Positions 1 through 8,823 of a DNA stretch of 59,561 nucleotides are shown one piece after another. The position numbers were made by a program, and so were the translations under genes. The stretch spans positions 1-59,561 of the forward strand of contig CANQBA010000018.1 in assembly GCA_947589545.1 (NCBI GenBank). The letters are read 5' to 3'. Origin of the DNA: an uncultured Oscillospiraceae bacterium (GTDB taxonomy: Bacteria; Bacillota; Clostridia; Oscillospirales; Oscillospiraceae). The notes below the pieces were generated by a model that did not search any database, was not told the DNA's origin, and saw nothing but the letters and a program-made list of their open reading frames with translations. The first letter of the stretch is position 1, and each line of letters begins with the position of its first letter.

Positions 1-116
1 ACCACGGCCTTGACACGTTTGACATTCGGTTTCCAGGTACGGTTGGATCTTCTGTGGGAGTGGCTCACCTGAATGCCAAATGAGACGCCCTTTCCGCAAA
101 ATTCACACTTTGCCAT
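1..116 (-). CDS. rpmB: 50S ribosomal protein L28 (partial, 3' end outside window)
   Basis: Reading leftward from an ATG at 116, the protein begins MAKCEFCGKGVSFGIQVSHS and continues with the basic RRSNRTWKPNVKRVK stretch typical of L28. Two cysteines four residues apart (C4, C7) suggest the zinc-binding form of L28. A strong AAGGAGGTG ribosome binding site lies just upstream of the start. Only 38 codons are visible; the C-terminus lies beyond position 1. The gene is divergent from hprK. Identification is confident from sequence recognition; the zinc-form statement is inference. Confidence 0.93.
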   Translation of the reverse strand, partial: MAKCEFCGKGVSFGIQVSHSHRRSNRTWKPNVKRVKAV

Positions 117-153
117 CTGCTGCACCTCCTTGCAGTGAAATCATAGCCTGTAT

Positions 154-182
154 ATAATAGCAGAAATACCCCAAAAATGCAA
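154..182 (-). promoter_or_regulatory. sigma-A-type promoter for rpmB
   Basis: On the minus strand TTGCAT (177-182) and TATTAT (154-159) are separated by 17 bp, pointing at rpmB about 40 nt downstream. This is a near-consensus vegetative promoter. Confidence 0.65.
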
Positions 183-229
183 GAACATTTTTTCGACAGG
201 AAGAAAATTTTTTAATTGGCTCAAAGCTC

Positions 230-256
230 TTGCCAAATCGACAGTTTTTGTATAAT
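230..256 (+). promoter_or_regulatory. probable promoter of the hprK operon
   Basis: TTGCCA (230-235) and a perfect TATAAT (251-256) with a short 15-bp spacer lie about 78 bp before the hprK start. The -10 is convincing; the spacing is sub-optimal, so the -35 assignment is uncertain. Confidence 0.5.
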
Positions 257-333
257 ATTATAAAAGAGAAATTGTGCGCGGCCACAAAAAGCCGCCCATC
301 CACTTTTATTTTTTTACCGAGGGGGACACGCGT

Positions 334-1275
334 ATGGAATCACAGCAGGGAATGTTATTGAAGACACTGGCGGAGCAGGTGGGCCTGGAGGTGCTCAACG
401 CCTCCGCGGACTATGACAAAAAGCTCATCACCACCGCCGTGGTCAACCGCCCCGGCCTCCAGCTGACGGGCTTCTACACCAATTTCACCACCGAGCGCCT
501 CCAGATCCTGGGCTGGAACGAGGACGCCTACCTCCAGCAGTTCTCCGAGGAGGAGCGCCGCGCCCGGCTGGACCGGCTGATGGGCAGCGGCGTCCCCGCC
601 ATCATCATCGCCCACGACGTGAACATCCCGGAGGGGACGCTGGACTCCGCCCGGGAGCACGACATCACCATCCTCAAGTCCCACCGGGAGACAAGCGAGC
701 TGATCATCGAGCTGACTACCAAGCTCACCAACGCCCTGGCCCCCCAGATCATGCGCCACGGCGTCTTTATGGAGGTCTATTCCGAGGGCGTGCTGATTTT
801 GGGCGAGTCCGGCATGGGCAAGTCCGAGACGGCCATCGAGCTCATCAAGCGCGGCCACCACCTGATCTCCGACGACGCGGTGATCATCAAGAAGGTCAAC
901 TCCACCACCCTCACCGGCACCGCCCCCGACCTTATCCGCAACTACATCGAGCTGCGCGGCATCGGCGTGGTGGACGTGCGGCGGATCTTCGGCAACGGCG
1001 CGGTGAAGTGGAGCGAAAAGGTGGATCTGGTCATCAAGCTGGAGAACTGGAACGCCGAAAACAGCTACGACCGCATGGGCAGCGAGACACAGCAGATCGA
1101 CATCCTGGGCGTCAAGGTGCCCTACATCGTAGTCCCCATCCGTCCGGGGCGGAATCTGGCCGTCATCATCGAGGTGGCCGCCATGAACAACCGCCAGAAG
1201 CGCATGGGCCTCAACTCCGGCAAGGATTTCGCCGAACAGCTGGACGACTATTTTGACAGCCTGGAGAACAACTGA
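334..1275 (+). CDS. hprK: HPr kinase/phosphorylase
   Basis: Bifunctional enzyme that phosphorylates and dephosphorylates Ser46 of HPr in Gram-positive carbon catabolite control. The 313-residue product has the usual length. It has an N-terminal regulatory domain, the Walker A motif GESGMGKS at about residues 156-163, and the family signature around IELRGIGVVDVRRIFG. The ATG at 334 is chosen because GAGGGGG precedes it by about 8 nt; an in-frame GTG at 274 would add 20 atypical residues. Its stop overlaps the murB start (TGATG), so the two are translationally coupled. Function follows from the family. Confidence 0.96.
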   Translation: MESQQGMLLKTLAEQVGLEVLNASADYDKKLITTAVVNRPGLQLTGFYTNFTTERLQILGWNEDAYLQQFSEEERRARLDRLMGSGVPAIIIAHDVNIPEGTLDSAREHDITILKSHRETSELIIELTTKLTNALAPQIMRHGVFMEVYSEGVLILGESGMGKSETAIELIKRGHHLISDDAVIIKKVNSTTLTGTAPDLIRNYIELRGIGVVDVRRIFGNGAVKWSEKVDLVIKLENWNAENSYDRMGSETQQIDILGVKVPYIVVPIRPGRNLAVIIEVAAMNNRQKRMGLNSGKDFAEQLDDYFDSLENN

Positions 1276-2186
1276 TGGAAAACGCCTTTGACGCCTTCGC
1301 CAAAGATCTGAACGCCGGCTTTCCCGGCACCGCCGTCTTTTTCGGGGAGCCCATGCGCAAGCACACCACCTTCCGGGTGGGCGGCACGGTGAGCCTTTTC
1401 GCCGAGCCCAAGAGCATCGAGGCTTTTGTCTGGGCGGCCCGGGAGCTGAAACGCCGGGATCTGCCCTGCCTTGTCATGGGCAACGGCTCAAATCTCCTGT
1501 TCTCCGACAGACCCCACGCCCTGGCGGTGCTGTCCACCGCCCGGCTCGATACCCTGCGCCTCTCCGGCGACAGCCTTGTCTCCGGGGCCGGCGTCCTGCT
1601 CTCGCGGCTGGCCTCCGCCGCCGCGGAGGCGTGCCTGACGGGCCTGGAATTTGCCCACGGCATCCCCGGCTCCCTGGGCGGCGGCATCTACATGAACGCC
1701 GGGGCCTATGGCGGGGAGCTTCGGGACGTGATCGAGGCCGTCACCTACCTGGACGCCGGCGGCGCTCTGCGCACCGTCCCCGGCGAGGAGTGCAATTTTG
1801 CTTACCGCCACAGCCGCTTTCAGGACAGCGGCGATGTGATCCTCTCCGCCGTCCTCCGCCTCCGCCCCGGCGATCCAAAAGAGATCCGGGAGAAGATGGA
1901 TGACCTCTCCCGCCGCCGCCGGGAAAAGCAGCCGCTGAATTTCCCCTCCGCCGGCAGTACATTCAAGCGCCCCCAGGGGGATTTTGCCGCGCGGCTCATC
2001 GAGGCGGCGGGCCTGAAGGGCCTCACCGTGGGCGGAGCCCAGGTCTCGGAGAAGCACGCGGGCTTCCTCATCAACACCGGGAACGCCACCGCCGAAGATA
2101 TCCTCTCCCTCATGGATCAGGTCAGGGAAAGGGTCTATCTCGCCTCCGGCGTCACCCTGGAGCCGGAGGTCAGGATCATCCTCTGA
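1275..2186 (+). CDS. murB: UDP-N-acetylmuramate dehydrogenase (MurB)
   Basis: FAD-dependent cytosolic enzyme that reduces UDP-GlcNAc-enolpyruvate to UDP-MurNAc in peptidoglycan synthesis. The 303-residue protein has the FAD-binding pattern MGNGSNLLFSD, the GIPGSLGG..MNAGAYGG loop, the SAGSTFKRP segment holding the catalytic serine, and the C-terminal LEPEVRII with the conserved glutamate. Size and motifs fit the shorter type II MurB. The start overlaps the hprK stop by one base. Standard member of the hprK-rapZ-whiA cluster of Clostridia. Confidence 0.96.
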   Translation: MENAFDAFAKDLNAGFPGTAVFFGEPMRKHTTFRVGGTVSLFAEPKSIEAFVWAARELKRRDLPCLVMGNGSNLLFSDRPHALAVLSTARLDTLRLSGDSLVSGAGVLLSRLASAAAEACLTGLEFAHGIPGSLGGGIYMNAGAYGGELRDVIEAVTYLDAGGALRTVPGEECNFAYRHSRFQDSGDVILSAVLRLRPGDPKEIREKMDDLSRRRREKQPLNFPSAGSTFKRPQGDFAARLIEAAGLKGLTVGGAQVSEKHAGFLINTGNATAEDILSLMDQVRERVYLASGVTLEPEVRIIL

Positions 2187-2253
2187 TTTCCGTGGCGTTG
2201 ATAATTCGTCCGCAAAAACAAAAGCCTTTGCCGGCAGTGAAAGGGTGAATTTT

Positions 2254-3108
2254 ATGGAAATGCTCATCATCTCCGGCCTCTCCGGCGCGGGAAAGAGCCG
2301 CGTGGCCGCCGCCCTGGAGGATCTGGACTTCTACTGCGTGGACAACATGCCCGCGCCCCTGATCCCCATGTTCGCGGAGCTGTGCGCCGCCACCCGGGGC
2401 CGCTACGAGCGCGTGGCCCTGGTGTCCGATATCCGCAGCCGGGACAATTTCAACCAGCTGTTTTCGGCGCTGGATCAGCTGTCCCAGCGGGGCTTCGACT
2501 ACAAGATCCTGTATGTGGACGCCACGGTGGAGACGGTGGTCAAACGCTACAAGGAGACGCGCCGCCGCCACCCGTTGGACGACGCCGGGGGCCTGGAGGC
2601 CGCCGTGCGCCGCGAGATCCAGATGCTGGAGCCTGTGCGCCGGCGGGCCGACTACATCATCGACACCACGGGCCTCACCCTGGGCCGCCTCCAGCGCACC
2701 CTGTTCCACCTCTTCGGCACGGGAAAGGAGCAGAAGCTCCGCGTCACCGTCATGTCCTTCGGCTTCAAGTACGGCATCCCCATCGAGGCCGACCTGGTGT
2801 TCGACGTGCGCTTCCTGCCCAACCCCTTCTATGTGCCGGAGCTCCGGGAGCGGGACGGCACCGACCCGGACGTGCGGGATTATGTGTTCAACTCCGACGT
2901 GACGCGCCAGTTCCTGGTGCGCCTGGAGGAGATGATCGACTTCCTCCTGCCCAATTACGAGGAGGAGGGCAAAATGACCCTTACCGTGTGCGTGGGCTGT
3001 ACCGGCGGCCATCACCGCTCGGTGGCGGTGGCCGAGGCCCTGGGGGCCTACCTTACCGGCATGGGCCACGACGTGGAATACGTCCACCGGGACGTGGGCA
3101 AAAACTGA
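2254..3108 (+). CDS. rapZ: RNase adapter RapZ / YvcJ-type nucleotide-binding protein
   Basis: P-loop protein of the RapZ/YvcJ family, 284 residues. Walker A GLSGAGKS lies at residues 8-15, and the hallmark C-terminal motif GCTGGHHRSVAVAE is near residues 247-260. In enterobacteria RapZ senses GlcN-6-P and controls glmZ decay; in Firmicutes YvcJ is linked to competence and cell-envelope metabolism, with the mechanism less clear. The ATG at 2254 is preferred over GTG 2245 because AAAGGG sits about 8 nt upstream. The yvcK gene that usually follows is missing; whiA comes next after about 75 bp. Confidence 0.94.
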   Translation: MEMLIISGLSGAGKSRVAAALEDLDFYCVDNMPAPLIPMFAELCAATRGRYERVALVSDIRSRDNFNQLFSALDQLSQRGFDYKILYVDATVETVVKRYKETRRRHPLDDAGGLEAAVRREIQMLEPVRRRADYIIDTTGLTLGRLQRTLFHLFGTGKEQKLRVTVMSFGFKYGIPIEADLVFDVRFLPNPFYVPELRERDGTDPDVRDYVFNSDVTRQFLVRLEEMIDFLLPNYEEEGKMTLTVCVGCTGGHHRSVAVAEALGAYLTGMGHDVEYVHRDVGKN

Positions 3109-3182
3109 TTTTTGTACGATGAAAGGGGCCTGCCCGGGCGATCTGTCCGGCCCAGGCTCCCGGAGAAAGCGAGGTGCGTGGG

Positions 3183-4082
3183 ATGTCCTTCTCCTCCCAG
3201 GTGAAGGCGGAGCTGTGCCGGGCGGAGCTGTCCTCCAGGACGGCCCTGGCCGAGTGCTACGGGGTACTGCTGTTCTGCAACCGGTTTGACCGTACCGAGG
3301 CGCGGATTGTCACCGGCTCCGACGCCTTCATCACGCGCCTGCCCAAGATCTTCTCCCGGGCCTTCCGGGTATCCTTCGACGAGCTGCCCCGGAAGGGGGA
3401 GACAGGCAAGCGCACTCTGATCCTCCGGGATCCCGCCGCCCTCTCCGCCGTCCTGGACGCCCTGGGGTATCCCCCCGCGGGCCTGCTGACCCACCATGTG
3501 AACCTGGGCCTTCTGGAGGACGACGCCTCCCGCGCCGCCTTCCTCCGGGGCGCTTTCCTGGCCGGCGGAAGCGTCACCGACCCTCACAAGGGCTACCATC
3601 TGGAGCTGGTCACCGACCATTTCTCCGTCAGCCGGGAGATCACAGCCCTGTTTCTGGATATGACCTTCGAGCCGCGCTGTGTCACACGGGGCGGCAATTA
3701 CATCCTCTACTTCAAGCAGAGCGACCTCATCGAGGATCTGCTCACCACCATGGGCGCGCCGGTGTCCGCCATGTCCGTCATGAACGCCAAGATCGAGAAG
3801 GATATGACAAACCTGGTGAACCGCAAGGTCAACTGCGACACCGCCAACGTTTTAAAAACCGTGGAGGCCAGCGCCCAGCAGCTGGCGGATATCCGAAAGC
3901 TCCGGGAGAGCGGCCAACTCTCTGCCCTGTCGGACAAGCTCCAGGAGGCCGCCAGACTGCGGGAGGAGAACCCGGAGCTGTCCATCGAGGAGCTGGGCGC
4001 CCTGTGTACGCCGCCTGTGACAAAATCCGGCCTCAACCACCGTCTCCGCAAGCTGTCGGAGCTGGCCTCCTCCCTGAAATGA
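3183..4082 (+). CDS. whiA: WhiA, sporulation/cell-division regulator
   Basis: Member of the WhiA family: an N-terminal LAGLIDADG-homing-endonuclease-like fold without nuclease activity and a C-terminal helix-turn-helix. At 299 residues it is slightly shorter than the roughly 310-residue norm. Recognisable parts include FLRGAFLAGGSVTDPHKGYH and the C-terminal SKSGLNHRLRKL-like helix. Start ATG 3183 follows GAGGTG at 3171-3176. In Streptomyces WhiA controls sporulation septation; in Bacillus it affects division and nucleoid segregation. Role here is inferred from family and the conserved rapZ-whiA neighbourhood. Confidence 0.94.
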   Translation: MSFSSQVKAELCRAELSSRTALAECYGVLLFCNRFDRTEARIVTGSDAFITRLPKIFSRAFRVSFDELPRKGETGKRTLILRDPAALSAVLDALGYPPAGLLTHHVNLGLLEDDASRAAFLRGAFLAGGSVTDPHKGYHLELVTDHFSVSREITALFLDMTFEPRCVTRGGNYILYFKQSDLIEDLLTTMGAPVSAMSVMNAKIEKDMTNLVNRKVNCDTANVLKTVEASAQQLADIRKLRESGQLSALSDKLQEAARLREENPELSIEELGALCTPPVTKSGLNHRLRKLSELASSLK

Positions 4083-4146
4083 CCTCAACGGGCCGGATCC
4101 CCGGCCCTGTAAAACTTCCTGATTTTTCCTCGAAAGGAGCCTCCCC

Positions 4147-7100
4147 ATGGCCTTCACACACCTGCATGTCCACTCCGAATACAGCCTCCTGGACGGGGCC
4201 TGCCGCATCAGGGACCTGCCCAAACGCGCCCGGGAGCTGGGCCAGACCAGCCTTGCCATCACCGACCACGGCGTCATGTACGGGGCCGTGGCTTTTTATA
4301 AGGAGTGCCTGAAGGAGGGGATCCACCCCATCATCGGGTGCGAGGTCTATGTGGCCCCCCGCACCCGCTTCGACATGGAGCGGGGGGAGGACTCGGTGCG
4401 CTACCACCTGATCCTGCTCTGCAAAAACGAGACGGGCTACAAAAACCTCTGCTACATGGTGTCCATGAGCTTCGTCCAGGGCTTTTACATGAAGCCCCGG
4501 GTGGATATGGATCTGCTGCGGGCCCACGCCGAGGGGCTCATCGCCCTGTCTGCCTGCATCCAGGGGCGGGTGCCGCGCCTTCTCTTAGAGGACAAGTACG
4601 ACGAGGCCAAAAAGACCGCCCTGGAGTTCGAAAAGATCTTCGGGAAGGGCAACTATTACCTTGAGCTCCAGGATCACGGCATCGCCGAGGAGCGCACCGC
4701 CGCCCGGGGCCTCATCCGGCTCTCCAGGGAGACGGGCATCCCCCTGGTGCTGACCAACGACGTCCACTATCTGAGGCGGGAGGACGCCTACGCCCAAGAC
4801 GTGCTGATGTGCATCCAGACCGGCAAGACCCTGGACGAGCCCAACCGCATGAAATTCCAGGGCGACGGGCTGTATCTGAAGTCCGAGGAGGAGATGCGCG
4901 CCCTCTTTCCCGACCACCCGGAGGCGGCGGACAACACCGAAAGGATCGCGGAAATGTGCGATATGCGGTTTGAATTCGGCCACTACCACCTGCCGGAATT
5001 CAAGCTCCCGGCGGGGGTCACGTCCAAGGACTACCTGGAAAAGCAGTGCCTGGAGGGCCTTGGCCGCCGGTATGCCGGGGAAACGCTGGACCGGGCGAAA
5101 AAACAGCTTTACTATGAGCTGGACATGATCGACCGCATGGGCTTCACCGACTACTTCCTGATCGTCCAGGACTTCGTCATGTACGCCAAGCGGAACGGCA
5201 TCCCCGTGGGGCCGGGGCGGGGCAGCGCCGCGGGGAGCGTGGTCAGCTACACCCTGGGCATCACCGACGTGGATCCCATCAAATATAACCTCTTTTTCGA
5301 GCGGTTTCTGAACCCCGAGCGGGTCAGTATGCCGGATATCGATATGGATTTCTGCGAGCGCCGCCGGGGCGAGGTCATGGACTACGTCAAGCGCAAGTAC
5401 GGCGCGGATCATGTGGCCCAGATCATCACCTTCAACACTTTAAAGGCCAAAAACGCCGTCCGAAGCGTCTCCAAGGTGCTGGGCCTGACCTTCGCCGAGG
5501 AGAACGAGCTGGCCAAATCCATGCCCGACGACGCCAAAATGACCATCGACGACGCCGTGCGCGTCTCCGCGCAGCTGCGGGAGCTGATGGACCGGGACGA
5601 GCGGTATAAACGCGTCATCGAGACGGCCCGGGCCATCGAGGACATGCCCAAGGACTACGGCACCCATGCCGCCGGCGTGGTCATCACCCGCGACCCTGTC
5701 CACACCTACGTCCCCCTGGCCCTCTCCAAAAAGGACAACACCATCTCCACCCAGTACACCATGACCACCGTGGAGGAGCTGGGCCTTTTGAAGATGGATT
5801 TTTTGGGCCTGCGGAACCTGACCATCATCGACGACGCCGTCCAGGATATCCGCAGGAACGTCCCCGATTTCGACATCACGAGGATCCCCACGGACGACAA
5901 GGCCACCTACGACATGCTGTCCGCCGGGAAGACCTCGGGGGTCTTCCAGCTGGAGTCCGCCGGCATGACCGGCGTGGCCGTGGGCATGAAGGCCAGGAGC
6001 ATTGAGGATATCTCCTCCGTGGTGGCCCTCTACCGCCCCGGCCCCATGGACTCCATCCCCCGGTTCCTGGAGGCCACCCAGCACCCGGAGACGGTGACCT
6101 ACAAGCACCCTATGCTGGAGCCGATCCTGAACGTCACCTACGGGTGCATCCTCTATCAGGAGCAGGTCATCGAGATCTTCCAGCGCCTGGCCGGCTACTC
6201 CCTGGGCCAGGCGGATATGATCCGCCGCGCCATGTCCAAAAAGAAGATGGCGGAGATCCAGAAGGAGCGGGAGACCTTTATCAACGGCGACGAGGCCCGG
6301 GGGATACACGGCTGTGTGAAAAACGGCATCTCCGCCGAGGTGGCCGGGAGCATCTACGACGAGATCAACGCCTTTGCCAACTACGCCTTCAACAAGGCCC
6401 ACTCCGTCTCCTACGCCATCGTGGCCTATGAGACGGCGTACCTGAAGTGCCACTACCCCCGGGAGTATATGGCGGCCCTGATGAGCTCCGTCCTGGGCCA
6501 GGCCGACAAGGTGGCCGAATATACCGCCGAGTGCCAGAGCATGGGCATCGGCCTTCTGCCCCCCGACGTGAACCACTCCCGCAGCCGCTTCACCGTGGAG
6601 GGGAACGATATCCGCTACGGCCTGGTGGCGGTGAAGAACATCGGCGCCAAATTCATCGAAAATATGGTGGAGGAGCGGGAAAACGGCGGCCCCTTCACCT
6701 CCTTCCACGACTTCTGCCAGCGCCTTTACGGGACGGATATGAATTCCCGCGCCCTGGAGAGCCTCATCAAGGCCGGCGCCTTCGACTCTCTGGGCGCCAA
6801 CCGCCGCCAGCTGACGCTCATCGCCGGCCGCACCCTGGAGTCCATCGCCGACAGCCGCCGCAAAAACGTGGAGGGCCAGATGGATCTTTTCGGCTCCTTC
6901 ACCGCCGGCGGCGCCTCCTCCGCCTCCGCCGTGCCCCTCCCTGACGTGGAGGACTATTCCCCCCTGGAGCGGATGACCATGGAGCGGGAGGTCACGGGCC
7001 TCTACCTCTCCGGCCACCCCATGGACGCCTACCGGCAGGCCGTCCGCCGGCTTGGCGCCACCAATATCGGCTCCGTCCTTTCTGACTACGCCGAGGAGCG

Positions 7101-7623
7101 GGAGACCCACCGCTTTGCCGACGACCAGGAGATGGGCTTCGCCGGTGTCATCATCTCCAGCCGCACCCGCGCCACCAAAAACGGCGGCCTGATGGCCTAT
7201 CTGACTCTGGACGACGGCACCGGGAGCATGGAGATGCTGGCCTTCCAGCGCATCCTGGATCAGTCCGGCGTCTATATGCGGGAGGGGGCCCTGGTGATGA
7301 TCCGCGCGCGCCTGTCCATCCGGGAGGGGAAGGATCCCCAGGCCGTGGTCACCTTCCTGCGCCCCATCACCGATCTGCGCCCGGATCTCATAGGGGACAC
7401 CGGGCCGGAGGCCAACAAAAAGCTCTACGTCCGCCTCCCCACGGAGGACTGCCCGGCGTATGACAGGATCCGCCTCCTGCTCATCATGTTCCCCGGCGAA
7501 CAGCAGATGGTGGTCTTTTTCGCCGACACCTGCCGCCGCGTGGGCGCCGACTGTATCATCCACCCGGCCCTGGTGCAGGAGCTCCGGGAGCTTTTGGGCG
7601 AGGAAAACGTGGTGGTCAAATAG
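4147..7623 (+). CDS. dnaE: DNA polymerase III alpha subunit (DnaE)
   Basis: 1158-residue replicative polymerase of the DnaE class. It opens with the PHP domain (FTHLHVHSEYSLLDG, residues 3-17). The catalytic palm motif PDIDMDF (D397, D399, D401) is intact, followed by fingers (residues about 550-830, ending with the FNKAHSVSYA motif), a helix-hairpin-helix region, and a C-terminal OB-fold near residues 990-1080. AAAGGAG precedes the ATG. In Clostridia this DnaE works alongside PolC and extends RNA primers; that division of labour is family knowledge. No terminator is obvious after the stop, and pfkA, a common downstream neighbour, is absent. Confidence 0.97.
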   Translation: MAFTHLHVHSEYSLLDGACRIRDLPKRARELGQTSLAITDHGVMYGAVAFYKECLKEGIHPIIGCEVYVAPRTRFDMERGEDSVRYHLILLCKNETGYKNLCYMVSMSFVQGFYMKPRVDMDLLRAHAEGLIALSACIQGRVPRLLLEDKYDEAKKTALEFEKIFGKGNYYLELQDHGIAEERTAARGLIRLSRETGIPLVLTNDVHYLRREDAYAQDVLMCIQTGKTLDEPNRMKFQGDGLYLKSEEEMRALFPDHPEAADNTERIAEMCDMRFEFGHYHLPEFKLPAGVTSKDYLEKQCLEGLGRRYAGETLDRAKKQLYYELDMIDRMGFTDYFLIVQDFVMYAKRNGIPVGPGRGSAAGSVVSYTLGITDVDPIKYNLFFERFLNPERVSMPDIDMDFCERRRGEVMDYVKRKYGADHVAQIITFNTLKAKNAVRSVSKVLGLTFAEENELAKSMPDDAKMTIDDAVRVSAQLRELMDRDERYKRVIETARAIEDMPKDYGTHAAGVVITRDPVHTYVPLALSKKDNTISTQYTMTTVEELGLLKMDFLGLRNLTIIDDAVQDIRRNVPDFDITRIPTDDKATYDMLSAGKTSGVFQLESAGMTGVAVGMKARSIEDISSVVALYRPGPMDSIPRFLEATQHPETVTYKHPMLEPILNVTYGCILYQEQVIEIFQRLAGYSLGQADMIRRAMSKKKMAEIQKERETFINGDEARGIHGCVKNGISAEVAGSIYDEINAFANYAFNKAHSVSYAIVAYETAYLKCHYPREYMAALMSSVLGQADKVAEYTAECQSMGIGLLPPDVNHSRSRFTVEGNDIRYGLVAVKNIGAKFIENMVEERENGGPFTSFHDFCQRLYGTDMNSRALESLIKAGAFDSLGANRRQLTLIAGRTLESIADSRRKNVEGQMDLFGSFTAGGASSASAVPLPDVEDYSPLERMTMEREVTGLYLSGHPMDAYRQAVRRLGATNIGSVLSDYAEERETHRFADDQEMGFAGVIISSRTRATKNGGLMAYLTLDDGTGSMEMLAFQRILDQSGVYMREGALVMIRARLSIREGKDPQAVVTFLRPITDLRPDLIGDTGPEANKKLYVRLPTEDCPAYDRIRLLLIMFPGEQQMVVFFADTCRRVGADCIIHPALVQELRELLGEENVVVK

Positions 7624-7675
7624 GGCCTATTCCGTATACTTTGGGATGGTCGCATTATACCACAAATATGCTAAT

Positions 7676-7704
7676 TTGTCAAGTAGATTTTATGTAAAAA
7701 TAAT
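7676..7704 (+). promoter_or_regulatory. possible promoter of the GH88-DUF2264 unit
   Basis: TTGTCA (7676-7681) and AATAAT (7699-7704) are 17 bp apart in an AT-rich gap between dnaE and the GH88 gene. This would start a new transcript just before the TTTGGAGG ribosome binding site. Confidence 0.45.
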
Positions 7705-7725
7705 TATTTTTTTGGAGGCCCGTCT

Positions 7726-8823
7726 ATGTGGGAGGAACTGGCCCGGAAAATCGGTGAAAAGACGCTGCTGGTGTGCCGCCGGAGCGGGGGAAGGATCCCC
7801 TACCGGACGGACGCCGCCGGGCGCTTTGACGACCAATCGGGGGAGAACATCTCCTGGTGGACAAACGGCTTTTGGGCGGGGAGCCTGTGGCAGATCTATG
7901 CCCTGACGGGAGCGGCGGAGCTGAAAAGCGCCGCCGCCGCTGTTGAGCGGAAGCTGGACGCGGCGCTTCTGGACGCCGGGGGGATGGATCACGACAGCGG
8001 CTTTAAGTGGCTGCTTACCGCCGGAGCGAATTACACGCTCACAAAAGACCCCGCGTCCCTGAACCGCCTGTTGCTGGCGGCCTCCAACCTGGCGGGCCGC
8101 TTCAACCCCGGGGGGAAGTATATCCGCGCCTGGAACGACCGGGACGGGAAAAACGCCGGCTGGGCCATCATTGACTGCCTGATGAATCTGCCCCTCTTGT
8201 ACAGGGCCTCGGCCTTGACGGGCGACCCCCGCTTCGGGCAGATCGCCGCCCTCCACGCCAGGACTGCGGCCGCCCATTTCCAGCGGCCCGACGGTTCGGT
8301 GGAGCATATCGCGGTCTTCGACCCCGTCACCGGGGAAAAGCGGGGGACGCTTCCGGGCCAGGGGATGGCCGCCGGCGGCGCCTGGACCCGGGGGCAGGCG
8401 TGGGCAATCTATGGCTTCACCCTCTCGTATCTTCACACAAAAGATTCGCTTTTCCTCGCCTGCGCCAGGAGAGCGGCGGACTTCTTCATCGCCCATATCC
8501 CCGCCTCGGGCCTTATTCCCGTGGACTTTGCCCAGGGGGCGGACTGTGCCTTTGAGGACGACAGCGCCGCCGCCATCGCCGCCTCGGGGCTTCTGGAGCT
8601 GGCCGGGGCGGCGGGGGAGAGCCGGTACAGGGACGCGGCGGAGCGCCTTTTGACCGCGCTTTCGGAAGAACGCCTGGAGCTCTCACCGGATACCGACTTC
8701 CTTTTGCGCCGCTGTTCGGTGAGCTGGCACGACAGGGAGCACAACCACCCCCTCATTTACGCCGACTATTTCTTCACCGAGGCGGTGCTGAAGCGGCTGG
8801 GGAAGGGGGTCTTTATGTGGTGA
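7726..8823 (+). CDS. glycoside hydrolase family 88 unsaturated glucuronyl/galacturonyl hydrolase
   Basis: 365-residue GH88-type protein with an alpha6/alpha6 barrel pattern. These enzymes remove the unsaturated uronic acid left at the non-reducing end of oligosaccharides by polysaccharide lyases. The two aspartates known from Bacillus UGL (D88, D149) appear to correspond to D88 in GMDHDSGFKW and D150 in GWAIIDCLMN, and the TRGQAWAIYGF segment is typical. There is no signal peptide, so it is probably cytosolic and acts on imported disaccharides. RBS TTTGGAGG precedes ATG 7726. The last codons overlap the next gene. The substrate (glycosaminoglycan or pectin-derived) cannot be decided from sequence. 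Confidence 0.9.
   Translation: MWEELARKIGEKTLLVCRRSGGRIPYRTDAAGRFDDQSGENISWWTNGFWAGSLWQIYALTGAAELKSAAAAVERKLDAALLDAGGMDHDSGFKWLLTAGANYTLTKDPASLNRLLLAASNLAGRFNPGGKYIRAWNDRDGKNAGWAIIDCLMNLPLLYRASALTGDPRFGQIAALHARTAAAHFQRPDGSVEHIAVFDPVTGEKRGTLPGQGMAAGGAWTRGQAWAIYGFTLSYLHTKDSLFLACARRAADFFIAHIPASGLIPVDFAQGADCAFEDDSAAAIAASGLLELAGAAGESRYRDAAERLLTALSEERLELSPDTDFLLRRCSVSWHDREHNHPLIYADYFFTEAVLKRLGKGVFMW

Noticed and set aside
5440-7563. A 707-codon open frame on the minus strand opposite dnaE
   Set aside because: Composition (Gly/His/Asp/Val-rich) is that of a GC-rich antisense shadow; no ribosome binding site or domain, and dnaE is complete on the plus strand.
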